From contig KN817621.1 in NCBI GenBank assembly GCA_000827495.1, forward strand, positions 62,001-126,000: DNA of 64,000 nucleotides, in the 5' to 3' direction. Shown here piece after piece: positions 33,474 to 44,400 of this stretch. Origin of the DNA: Hypholoma sublateritium FD-334 SS-4 (lineage: Eukaryota > Basidiomycota > Agaricomycetes > Agaricales > Strophariaceae). The notes below the pieces were generated by a model that saw nothing but the letters and a program-made list of their open reading frames with translations, was not told where the DNA came from and searched no databases. Numbering within the stretch: position 1 is the first letter of the stretch; the number at the start of each line of letters is the position of its first letter. The position numbers and the translations under genes were made by a program.

Positions 33474-34408
33474 GTCGTGTTACTTTTAGTAGGGGCGATG
33501 AGGCGAGTGGGACAAGGCTTTCGAGCGACGCCGACCCGATGAAATATTTGCGGGTTGAATTTGAATTTCGAAATGGCGAGGATATAAGAGGGTATAAATA
33601 CGTGGTTGCACTTAAATTGGGAACCACATCTGTCAGCTTGAGCATGCGAGGATGTATGTGTGCTCACCCTCCTCTGTCGAGACACACGATGGAGCCCCTC
33701 ATGATGTTTGCCATGGGAAGGTGAGTACGTACGGTCATCTTCTGCCCAAGCGCATCCAGACGTTTCCACGCGATGTTCCACGCAAGATCCACGAGTTCCT
33801 GAGCGCAATGCATGGATGATCCATCAGCTGAGATCGAACGTTCAATGTCCAGCACGAGAGGTACCATGCGGTTACACAGCTTTTCATTTGTCAACGCTGT
33901 GTAGATGTCACTTTGCCGAGATCAGTCAGCGAAAAACGTGAAGAATGACTGATGCGCTCACATTTATCCCTCGTTTCCTCGACTTTCGACTGCGTGAATA
34001 TTCAGCATACGATTGTGCTTGGCCAAAATCAGGTGGTGGCGTGAATATGTCGCACATGGGTTATAGTGGATGTCTCGATATTTCGCGGATTCGAAGGCGA
34101 ACATGCACAGTTCACTCGATAAACCACAGTTGCATTTCATATTGAGGGAAATGTTGGGCGCAACTTGAAGGCTTCGCTCGAAGTAGAAAAAAAAGTTGAG
34201 GTGGGCCACATATCATTGTTACATGTATGCGTTCCACGGAAGTTGATTCTTGTGTACGTTATGCTTTAGAACTAGGCTTGCTGGGTTACATATGGGTAGA
34301 ATCTGATACTCGCGAATGGCCGTATTGAGTTGGGGCGCTCAACTGTTGACTTAGAAAAGTATATCAATTTGACCATTCAAATTTTACAAAAATAATGTAC
34401 ATAGCGGT
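33474..34408. other. Intergenic; promoter of arrestin C
   Basis: No convincing gene. A minus-strand frame at 33664-33894 has a protein-like stretch (QELVDLAWNIAWKRLDALG), but I could not connect it to other exons, so it may be a relic. Confidence 0.35.
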
Positions 34409-35272
34409 CTATGCACCAACCGCATCCAAAGCGAGAGCAATTGGTGGTATTTCCATTGCTGGCACGTCCGCGAGCGCACTCTTGATCTTTGCTTCCTCTA
34501 CGGCCTTATCCTTACCCTTCAAAAACTCGGACGTGGGTTTGGCATCCTCAGTTGGAGATGCTAACTTGGCCTTCTTCTTCTTCTTCAGAAGCGCTGCTGA
34601 GACTGCATTCTTTACCCCTTCCTTCAGCTCGTTACTCTTCTCCAGGTATTCCGTGTCGTCAAAACGGTGTTTCTTGCCCGAAAGAACTTCTGCGGTAACC
34701 GATGAGTCCGTCTTGGTAGAAGAGGTCGAAGGTGCAATGCCAAGTTTTCGTTCGAGGGTCTCAAGCTTGACGCGTTCTGCTTCTGCTTTGGCAGCGAGGC
34801 GGGCAGGTTCGTGTTCAATGTAATCAGCTAACCTGTGATTCATGTCAGTGAAAGTATTAAGGGTGAATAAGATATCTACGTACTTCTTGGCCTCTTTGAT
34901 CGTGCTTAGTCTCCGGCCAGTCAAATCTCGGCAAGAGTCGTTGTTGCTTGTCTTCTGACTGCTCATCCGTCCACCAGCCGCTCGAAGCTGACTACCAAAT
35001 CCACCCTTTCCACCAAGGAGCCTAGGTGACAGCCTCAGTGTTACTAAGCCCTCAGTGGCCTCTGTAGACTTGAGGTCCGCGACAAGTGAGGTTGCAGGGG
35101 GCACATGTCCGGAATGCGTTGAGAAAAGGAGCGAATCAGCGAGGGATACCGGAAAAGCGGGATATCGTTGATGAATCAGGGGAAATAAGTCCCGAATTTG
35201 AGTTTCCCCCGACGCCGCGAGAGAGAACGAGGGGAAGGGCGCAAAGGCCTGGATTAGGACGCTACAAGACAT
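34409..35272 (-). CDS. SDE2: SDE2-like splicing / genome-stability regulator
   Basis: Two exons, 35272-34884 and 34832-34409, give 270 aa. The N-terminal 88 residues form the ubiquitin-fold region. They end in LLGGKGGFGSQLRAAGGRMS, in which the GG~KGG junction (residues 87-91) is the cleavage site that activates Sde2 in fission yeast. The motif CRDLTGRRLSTIKEAKKLAD that follows is the conserved Sde2 core. The rest is Lys/Glu-rich and helical with a basic KKKKKAKLA patch. In S. pombe the processed Lys-Sde2 joins the spliceosome and promotes excision of a subset of introns; in animals it also acts at replication forks. Transfer of those roles here is by homology. It shares a 608-bp divergent promoter region with the next gene. 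Confidence 0.85.
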   Translation of the reverse strand: MSCSVLIQAFAPFPSFSLAASGETQIRDLFPLIHQRYPAFPVSLADSLLFSTHSGHVPPATSLVADLKSTEATEGLVTLRLSPRLLGGKGGFGSQLRAAGGRMSSQKTSNNDSCRDLTGRRLSTIKEAKKYVDILFTLNTFTDMNHRLADYIEHEPARLAAKAEAERVKLETLERKLGIAPSTSSTKTDSSVTAEVLSGKKHRFDDTEYLEKSNELKEGVKNAVSAALLKKKKKAKLASPTEDAKPTSEFLKGKDKAVEEAKIKSALADVPAMEIPPIALALDAVGA

Positions 35273-35880
35273 GGTGGTTGATGCAAGAGAACAAGGCCCG
35301 CTGACTCATCACTGACACCGCCATGTAGCTGATGGCCGAACAACCCGTGTCCACGTTTGGTCCACGTACTTACTAGAAAATCCTCAAAACATGCCACTTT
35401 CATAAAAGAGAGGCTCTAGTAAATCAGATAATCGCCTCGCCTTTCATTATCCGGTAATCATCTGGAATCCACACAGTTCTTTCAGGTGCTCAACACGTTG
35501 GGCGGCAAGCAAGCTGTTTGCCGCGTGTTTGCCGAGTGGCCGGAGTCGGTGGGCTGTTGCTATATATGGCAACTACTGAGAGACCCCGAAATCAACCCAC
35601 CACTTCGTCACCACTACCCATTTGTGAATATCTACGTGTTTCTCTAGAGATAGGACTTAGAGCAACGATTTATGTTCCTTCTAGTCTATGTCGTGTAATA
35701 GAATTTAGGAATAAAGCCAAAAAATTATCCTATCGAACCCGCTGAATTCCTCGCCTTGACGTCATGCTTCGGGGTCCTTTCTTTACCCGATCCACAACCG
35801 ATTACATATGAGTCGGCTCAGCGCAGCTCAAACATAAATAAAGACATGTCTTGAGACTCACATGGTACTTCATCACCACC
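35273..35880. promoter_or_regulatory. Divergent promoter region between SDE2 and the DUF1295 gene
   Basis: About 608 bp separates two divergently transcribed genes; no ORF of note lies inside. No TATA-type or known operator motif could be assigned with confidence. Confidence 0.45.
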
Positions 35881-37200
35881 ATGGCTCTCCTCTCTCTTCC
35901 TGCGTATCTGGACTGGCCTGCCCAGTTCTGTCTCTTCTGTACGGTATCCACCTGGATTGCCTCACTCATCACGTCCAACGTGTCTCAAGTTGACCGTCTG
36001 TGGACATTCTTGCCCACCATATACACCGCTTACTTTGCGCTCCTACCTGCTTTGCCCAATGTGCAGCCGTTTTGGCTGGCACCCTATGCACCGAAGGCGC
36101 TTGGATGGGCAACATTGAAGGATTTCAGCCCGAGAGCTTTGTTGATGTTCTTTCTGACATTCACTTGGATGTGCCGGTCAGTGACCCTGTCTTCGAACGA
36201 ATTCACGTTCACTGAGACACTGTCCAAAGGCTGAGCTATAACACCTACCGGAGAGGCCTTTTCAACCTGTAGGCCCTATCTGCTTGTATTATTCATTGAA
36301 ATTTAACGGTTCTGTAGACACGACGAAGACTACCGGTGGATCGTGTTGCGCAGGCAGCTCCCACCATGGCTTTTCCAGGTTATTAACCTCACGTTTATCG
36401 CTGCCATACAAAACATGCTCCTTCTACTCCTCGCTTTACCTACCTACACCGCTTCCGTCCTCCAACCACACACAGCTTTTGGCACGTCGGATTACGCGCT
36501 GTCTATCGTTGCATTAGGCCTCTTGGCGATCGAATTCACCGCAGACAACCAACAGTACGCCTTCCATGGTTACAAGCATGCATATTTAGCCAAGCAGGAC
36601 GGCAAAACTAAAGTCAAGGCCTACAAGCCTGGTGAGCACTGGCCTCTCGCGCGGCTCGCCTGGACGCCAGACGATGCAAAACGTGGGTTCATCACGCGTG
36701 GACTGTGGAGGTATTCAAGACACCCCAATTTCGCGTGCGAGCAGAGCTTTTGGGTGCGTATTCTATTTTTAGACGGTGGCATGTTTTTAACACCAATACA
36801 GTGGGTAATTACCCTCTTCCCTCTCCTGGCACGGTCCGCACCTTCATTTCCAGCACTCTCGGAGATCCCACCCCTATCAATTTTGCTCGAATCCCTGGTG
36901 ACCCCATCGCTGTACCCTGCACTCATTTCGAGTCTTTGGGCGACATTTTCTCCGTCTTTGTACTACCTCTCGCCCGCGCTTGCGCTGTCCGCGTTGTTCT
37001 TCTCGTCAACGGCATTCACCGAGGACATATCGAGGTCTAAGTATCCCGAAGCATATGCCGCATATCAAAAACGTGTCGCGATGTTTTTGCCCATTGGCAC
37101 ACCCTTGAAGGCCCTCATCATTAAACTGCTCGGCGGAGAGAAGGAGCAGAAGAGGGTGAACAGACTGGTCTGGGGCGCGTCCCATGTAAAGCAGGAGTAA
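35881..37200 (+). CDS. DUF1295 / steroid 5-alpha-reductase-like membrane protein
   Basis: Exons 35881-36176, 36230-36268 (39 nt), 36318-36753 and 36802-37200 give 389 aa. The ATG sits in CACCATGG. Multiple hydrophobic helices fit a polytopic membrane protein (for example FCLFCTVSTWIASLITS, VINLTFIAAIQNMLLLLLAL and ALSIVALGLLAIEF). The hallmark C-terminal motif is GLWRYSRHPNFACEQSFWWV, the RxSRHPNxxxE region shared by DUF1295 and sterol C14 / steroid 5-alpha reductases, where NADPH and substrate bind. A final exon holds YPEAYAAYQKRVAMFLP. It probably reduces a lipid-like substrate in the ER, but substrate and direction are unknown. No damage is seen. Confidence 0.85.
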
Positions 37201-40200
37201 ATGATCTGGTACGAGGCTGAATGACCGCTTAACGGTAATTCAATGCGTCTTGCGGGAGGCCTTGGAATTCAATGTATGTAATTGAACATGTACGTGACGC
37301 TGAATCTATTGTACTTTTCGGAAACTTCTGTTTGCCCGCTGTCTCAGCACCTGCAGACTTTGCGCACAGTATCAGGCGAAGAGATGTCGAGCACTTAAAG
37401 CTTTTGATGGCCGATCCATCATTAATCATTTCCCACGCGGTGTGCCTTGCGGCAGAGCACCCAACGAGCGTGTCTTTAACCCATCCATTCCAGCGCTCGA
37501 ACTCGAGATGTCCCCAAGTAAGTATTCCTGAAAATATTGGGATAACGATTTAGGAGCTTTTTATCGGGCCAAATGACTATAAGTTTCAAATTTCACATCC
37601 GGCGCATTCTTCAAGCTGTAACATGAGGCATACTGCTTCCCCACCTCAACTTCCTAAGTGGATAATACAATGAATCTAGCATATCGGAGTAATAACAGAG
37701 GAATCGTGGTCGTGTTATGTCCTAAGAATCTCGCCGCAAAGATACTCGATGTAATAGTAGCCGTACAGGTGGCACCTCAGGTGAGGTTCAATATCATACC
37801 AAGACGATACTTCAGTAGGTGTGCAAGTAGGTGTACAGTGAGGAGCGCTTGCTTCCTTGGATTGGATCTGAGCCGTTCTTATATATGTCTGGCACAGAGT
37901 AGATAGCGTTAATCCAGTTTGATGTATTCTTACTAACGCGAGATAGAAGCCATCTTTCAACTACTTCGGAGCTTGTCAACAACATTAGGACTTTATTAAA
38001 GAAAAAAATAGACGGATGGGTCATTCGCACTACCGTGCTTCTATTCGACACCCGAAATTATGTACCATTACGAATACACGAGGGCAGACGAACAGGGGAA
38101 GAAGAGACACAAAATAGTACATCTCTGTCCTGTGGAACGGGCATATACACCATTACCGCCGCCACAGATAAGGAGGCGACATTTACGAGAGCACATAGCA
38201 GCTGACTTGTCACCTTAGGCTTGCGGCCATATAGCGCCGATTGGTAGGAGCTGCCTGTGTCGTCTTCTAGCGACATAGTATCTCGGCGCTCGAGCTATGA
38301 GTGCGCTTCTGCAGCATCTGGCCTGGTCAGATGGCTGATAATTATCTACTATTAAGCCGAATGACCTCTGGGCGTCTCTGCGTTCGTGAAATAAATTGGC
38401 ATTCAAACGGTCAGACGATGCCGAAGTGAATACCACTGCTTATCTCCTGATGCTCCAGACATATTCATGTGTCATCGCCAGGCCAGCCCGTCTATCCGTA
38501 ATACGTACACATCCTGTGTACGCCATCTAATTCAGAGCAGACGATGTATCTCTGACATAACTCGCGATAAACTTAAGGTGCGTGTCTTCATTATCTGTTC
38601 CCATTTGTAGAGTATTCCTTCATTCGGCATCGCTTCCCCAGACGTACAGGTGACATCGCTGAAACGAGGCCGCCCATGATCTATTTGATCATGATCACAA
38701 CTTCTAAGAAGCCCCGTTCTGTCGCTTTCCGAGGCCACATGTCGATGAGCGAAGTGCTATCAATACTACCTCCGGCTCAAAGTTAATCCAGACACGCCTG
38801 TACGAGATGTGATAACGAGAAGATGAATTAGAAAGCCATATTGCTGCTGCATAAGGGAACTTCAAATGCTGGGAGGTGTATAGATAGCGACCTGATGGAC
38901 GGTGAGCCGCGCCCGCCGAGGTAGGCCTGCGGGCGTGTGGCGGAGCCGCGCTTCATTATCATTCATTATCCAGAAGTTTATTATGTAGTACGAGGGCGGC
39001 GTTCTCGGTTAATGTGAGCATGTACCGTAGATAGAAAGATGCTCCTCCCCGCGAGCGCTTGTTGTGAAGAAGGATCTACATATCGTCATATCTACATGCA
39101 ATCTAATTTTAGCACACAGCCGCCCGTGGCGCGCATGCGGGCGTACCTTGCAATACCAATTAACACAGCGGCCGTGCAATACATACGAGTAAACGGTACG
39201 TCCAAGTTGTTCACAGGCTGTGCGGGAAGCTCGCCTCCTAATCCGCCCACCGAATCGCCGTGCCGCGGGAGAGGCGTAATTAATAGGACGAAGACTGGCC
39301 TCGACGGTGCCCATCGACGTGCGAACAGGCAGGAAGGTAGAGCCTGCGTGCGATGCGCGAGACATACGGGAAGAACATATTGGCGAAGCGCTATATATAC
39401 TGCAACGCGGGGACACGGGTATACAATTCGAAGCCCCAGAAGACGATAAGAATAGGAGCCGGAGGCACTGGGGCATTGTCGATCGAACTAGCTCTCAGAA
39501 TTCAGAGCTGCGTGGGCTGTTTTCACGATGCGGAGTATGTATGGGCTATTAATATTAGGTTGTGGAGGGATCGCTGCACATGTGGCCCGCTCAGGTGGCA
39601 TGCCGCTGCTGAGTATTAGACAGGCATGCTGAATACTCCACAGCGTTCATTGGTCGTAATGCGCGACGCTGAAATCATGGAGGCTCGGACAGGTTTTCCT
39701 TGGCTGGCCAATTTTAGCCTTTCGGGTGAAATGGAACCTGCTGAAACCCATTTATCTTGACTTTGGCGTGATGGGGCAGGATGCAGGTGACATAACTTGG
39801 ATCAGGCGCCAGTTGTGCATTGGAGTCTAATATAAGCTGTACCCTTAGCTGGGAAAATATAGGAGAATGACTGCTTCGCGACATTCAGTTGCGGAATGAA
39901 GAGCGACTATGTGGGAAGCGCATCATCTGGTGATTGCATCGTGTCAAACAATCTTCGGAATAGAAATCGATGTAGACACGCAATTTAGATGGTGGAAGAG
40001 CGTGAAAGACGGTGGGACGATGATGCAGACAAGTGGTGTCCTAGGCTGGTGATATGATCTTGTACTGCATGTTTACCATCCAATTCTACCAACATGATAG
40101 ATACTTACCTGGCTACCTGGCGTTCGTCAGGGTGTGTATGTCATGGTTTATTTTTTTGAGACACAATGGACAGCCGAGAGATAAGCATAAGCGACTACGG

Positions 40201-41414
40201 CGGTTATCTGTGATGGATCTCCACATATGTAATGCCTGTGTAATGCAGCGCGCATTGAACGGGTTTACCAAGAGATGACACTGTTGTACGGTATTTTGTG
40301 TTACACCAGTTGGACGGCAAGGACAAAAATAGACGAGGCGATACTCGCAACCTAGCGGTACTTATCCAGAGAGTTTAAAGGTATACCAGGCCAAGCACAG
40401 AGTATATTATTTACGATAAATGATGTAAACGAGTGTAAACGGTATCGTTTCTTTGACGGGGTTTTCAATGATCTGCCAAGAAGAGGGAGTTGGGATCAGT
40501 AGATCATACTTGGGCAGATCGAGGGGATGTAAATCAAGGGCACCAAGTGCAACATAAATCTACAAATGCGGACAAATGGTTCCGTGATGGAGAGGCGCAT
40601 AGGGATAGGGGCTAATGCGGTCAGCAGCGATTGCGATTATTGTCTGCAATATCGACCCAAATTTAAGACACAGGTAAAGGACTTTATCGAGCCTGGAGGC
40701 ACGGACTGGCACGGACGAGAGCATTCGCGGCTCAGTGAGCTCGCGGACATCCGCAGCGGCGCAGCATCGGCTTCCGAAAGCGAGGTATAAGAAGGAAGGC
40801 CGACAAATAATTTCAGGAAGAAGCTGATGCTATGCAGGCCCAACGGCGGTATGAAAATTGACATAGAGACGACATAAGCTCCCGAAACTCTACACTGGCA
40901 TCTTCCAGTCGCAGCCAGGATTTGAAGCCTCTCAAGACTCGACAAAGATGAAACGGTGAGAATCGGCCATTCAGGCAAATCGAGGGCGTGTATGACATGA
41001 TGATAGCTAAAGACAGAAATGGACGATTTGCTGGGCAAAGAAGCAGTGTTCTTCGACTTCTCTCATATCCATTTTGGCATGGCGGAAATGTGCGGTGTCA
41101 ATGGCTAAAAACATACACAATCGGCCTGTCAATTGACGTTGCTATGTCTGGGGTGTGTTGATGGATAATACCAAGGACCGAGGAGGGTGTCTGAGGCTCT
41201 GATATTTTGTGTGAATGCGGTGAGGACTACAAGCTATGCGTTTACTGGGGTCGGGAGAGGAGGAAGAGGGATAGTAAGGAGTGGTTGGATTAATTAAGAC
41301 AGGCTAGTGGGAGGAGCAGTCACGCGCCGGCCGGCAGCGGTGTCTGATAAGATCTCGATTGAATTTGAAACAGGCCCTAGCGTGTCCCCAGTCTTCAATA
41401 CGAACCATCACCAC
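37201..41414. other. Gene desert of about 4.2 kb
   Basis: Short frames on both strands have no splice-compatible continuation or known motif. A frame near 39307-39550 is protein-like for about 70 codons (RGDTGIQFEAPEDDKN) but unassignable, and one at 40637-41038 (minus) is unconvincing. The 3' end is presumably the promoter and 5' leader of the phosphatase gene. The stretch may hold non-coding RNA or decayed mobile DNA; I see no terminal repeats. Confidence 0.4.
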
Positions 41415-44400
41415 ATGCACCACGGCCTCCAGCACCCTCCCGCCCAGCTCGCTGCCCTCCCCGTCCTCGACGCTCAGTCTACACAACCAATAAGAGCCCT
41501 CGACGCACAGACCTTCGCCCAACTCCACCTTCAGCACACTCTTGCACACCCCCCAGACAACGTTCTCTTTCCCTTTCTCCACGGTCTCGAAGGCGACAAC
41601 CAGGCACAAAATACATTCTTCGCAACCTCCAGCTTTCCTGGTGGGGCTGGTTCGCGGCATCATGGGCACCACCAAGGTCCGCATCGACGCATAACCCCTC
41701 GCGTCCCAGCATACCGTGGTCTCGTGTGGGTCGTGTGCGAGGAGGACCTAGAGCGCGCAGGTGATGCAGTCAGTCTGCGCGTGCTTCGCCGACGCCCATC
41801 GCGCGTATCTGCGGATTCGTCCCTTGAGGGGGCAGTTCCGAGCTCTGGCTCGGAGGACGATGACGACGAGTACGCATATGGTGGTTACAGTGAATGGGAC
41901 GGCGAGGGCGAGAGTGACGACAGTGGTATGGACGAGGAGCTCGACGAGGACGACCAGGATATCATGCTCCTCGATGCTCTAGCGCATGGGAATGATTCCC
42001 ATAGGCACTCTTCTCTGGGGGTGTCGCCATTAACTTCAGAGCTTGACTTGCAATGCTCATCAATGTCCTCGGTTTCGCCAGCGTCGCCTGCATCGCCACC
42101 TCTCAACATTCTGCAGACCCCGCTACCCCCGCCGCATCCAGACATCATAACCATTGCCTCTTCTGATAGCTTTTCGCATTCCAATCCACATGACCACACA
42201 CAGTCTCCCTCTGGCTCACCGTCGTCTCCGTCAACCTTGAGTGATTTGGGTCTCGTCGGCCTGAATATGGACAATTCAGGCATGGCTATTACGTTACCTG
42301 ACGATATGAAACTTCTCCCAGGCGGGATAGGCAAGAAGGATGCAGCCAGCTACGAGGGCGTGCACATGCACCCCGTTGCTCATCGGCCAAGCCTACTTCC
42401 TACGCCAGAGACCGCCACGAAGACGAGTAGCACACCGTCCTCGACGTCTGCCTCGGCCTCCGCCTCCCAGTCCAGCTCGGATCTCAGTGTCCCTGGCGAC
42501 GTAGAAGCTTCAGAATCCCGCGCCAGTCCCGCGCAAACACAATTGAAGTTGCAACCACCGCTGTCAAACCAGTTGGACGCGGCGGAGCAAAGTCGATTAC
42601 AAAGGCAATTCGAAGCACAGGTGCAATTAGGCCAAATTGAAGGGCCGCCGGCGAGACCCAGGCCACCCCGAAGGCCTGATACGAACCCCGCGGCGCCGCC
42701 ACTGCTCACGTCGACGTTCAGGCCGAAGGAGCTTCTGAGGCGGCGCCGGCCACCTACGCAGGCGCAGGGCGGTGTCGGTCCAAGTCCCAGTCTGCCGACG
42801 AGTGTCGCTAGCAAGCTGAACGGATCTAGTCCGGCCAGGCCATGCCAGGCGGGGGGTAAAGAAGATGAAGGCTGGGAATTCGTGCCTGCGCGTGTGCCAG
42901 ATGGAATTTCGCTGAGGAATTTTGGGATTCAAGTGGTGAGTTTCTTTTTTCCCGTGCGATTAGCCTCGGTGCATTTTTTGTCGTCGTCCCGCCTCTATTT
43001 GTCACTCTTTGGGGCGGGCGCCTTTGCCTATTATGCCATTATTTTCCTTTGCACAACCCTTTCACCATCTACTTGCTGCTCGGTTTCCCGTGTGTGCAGA
43101 TGAAGCTCGTTTTCGACAGTTTGGACTCAGTCCTTTCTTACCAAGTCAACGCAGACAGAACGATCAGCAACTTTTGGCCTCTTTGCTCATTCTCATGCCA
43201 CATGCATGGTGTGATATCAAACGTTCTTGTCACGTCCATGCACCTTTTGCGCGTTCTATTCTCACTTGCACTTCCTTACGGCCCAATCCACTCAAAATCG
43301 CGCATATACTTACGCCCCAATTGCCTGCTGTACCCATGCTCCGAACCGAAGTTTAATTTTAGCATCTCGCTGACCCCCTTGACAGCCCATCTACGCCACG
43401 CTCGCGGACATCGTCATATACTCACCGTATGGCGCAACCCCCGCGGCGCTGTCGCTGGCGCGGAGATTCCGCGCTGCTATTCGCGCGAAGCGCCTCGAGC
43501 GCATGCGCGCGGCGGGTGCCCTCGATGCCTCTTCGCTGCAGGAGGACGCCGTCGCTTCTGCAAGTGCAGTCATCTCAGCGAAGAAGCTCAGGATCGACAC
43601 GGGCGTACCGCCGCTCGGTGCCAGCGCTCCAGCAAACGCAAGCGCTAATAGTAGCAGCGATAGCTCTGCAACTACAAGCGGGAGCGCTTCCCCAGGCGAC
43701 CCAGACGACAAAGGCTTCCTCGAGTACAACGTGTTCGTTCTCACCGCGACCGAGGACGAGATGCGCGCCGCGATGCCGCACCTCATGATGCGCGTGTGCG
43801 GCGCGGGGGTCCCTGGGGGCATGATGCCCGCTGCGGGATCCTCAGCGTCACCTGGTGCGGGGGGCGCTTCGCTGCAGGCTACAGGCGCCGAAGGGGGCGC
43901 GCATACAGACGGCCCAGACGGTCACTTGTTCGAACTTGGCCGTCTGGAGGTACAGGAGGCCGCATTGCGCGAGGCCGACGCGAGTAAAGCCGGAATGGAT
44001 ATGGGTATCAGTATGGACATGGACATGGATGGCGAGGTCGGCGCGGGAGCCTCGGCTACTATGGATACCAGCGTCGACTCCGAGATGCACACGGAGAAGA
44101 CAACGGGGCAGGAGGGCGCACCAGACGACGATATCCACACAATACCTAACACCGTCGACTTTGCGCTGCGCGAGCGCGAGGAGATGCGTGACTTGACGAA
44201 AGCATCGGAGATCATCAGCCTCTTCCCCGAGCCCGCGCTGCCGCTGGCCGCTTCGGCGTTAACGCACGTTGCGTCGGCGTTGTCGTCGTCGGCCGCGCCC
44301 CCGCCCCAGCTCACTGCGACGCAACACCGTTCGGACACGGATGCGCCAGTGTGGGACCCGCGCGTCGGACAGGTGTATCTAGGGAACTCAGCTGATGTGC

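Noticed and set aside
33664..33894. Minus-strand frame with a helical, protein-like stretch
   Set aside because: No connecting exons or recognised family; may be a relic but cannot be supported.
39009..39550. Overlapping frames on both strands in the desert
   Set aside because: Protein-like in parts but with no start context, introns or family; reported only as an unassigned stretch.
43101..43145. Possible extra phosphatase exon (MKLVFDSLDSVLSYQ)
   Set aside because: The protein reads more naturally as GIQV joined to PIYATLADIVIY, matching the family; kept only as an alternative to test.
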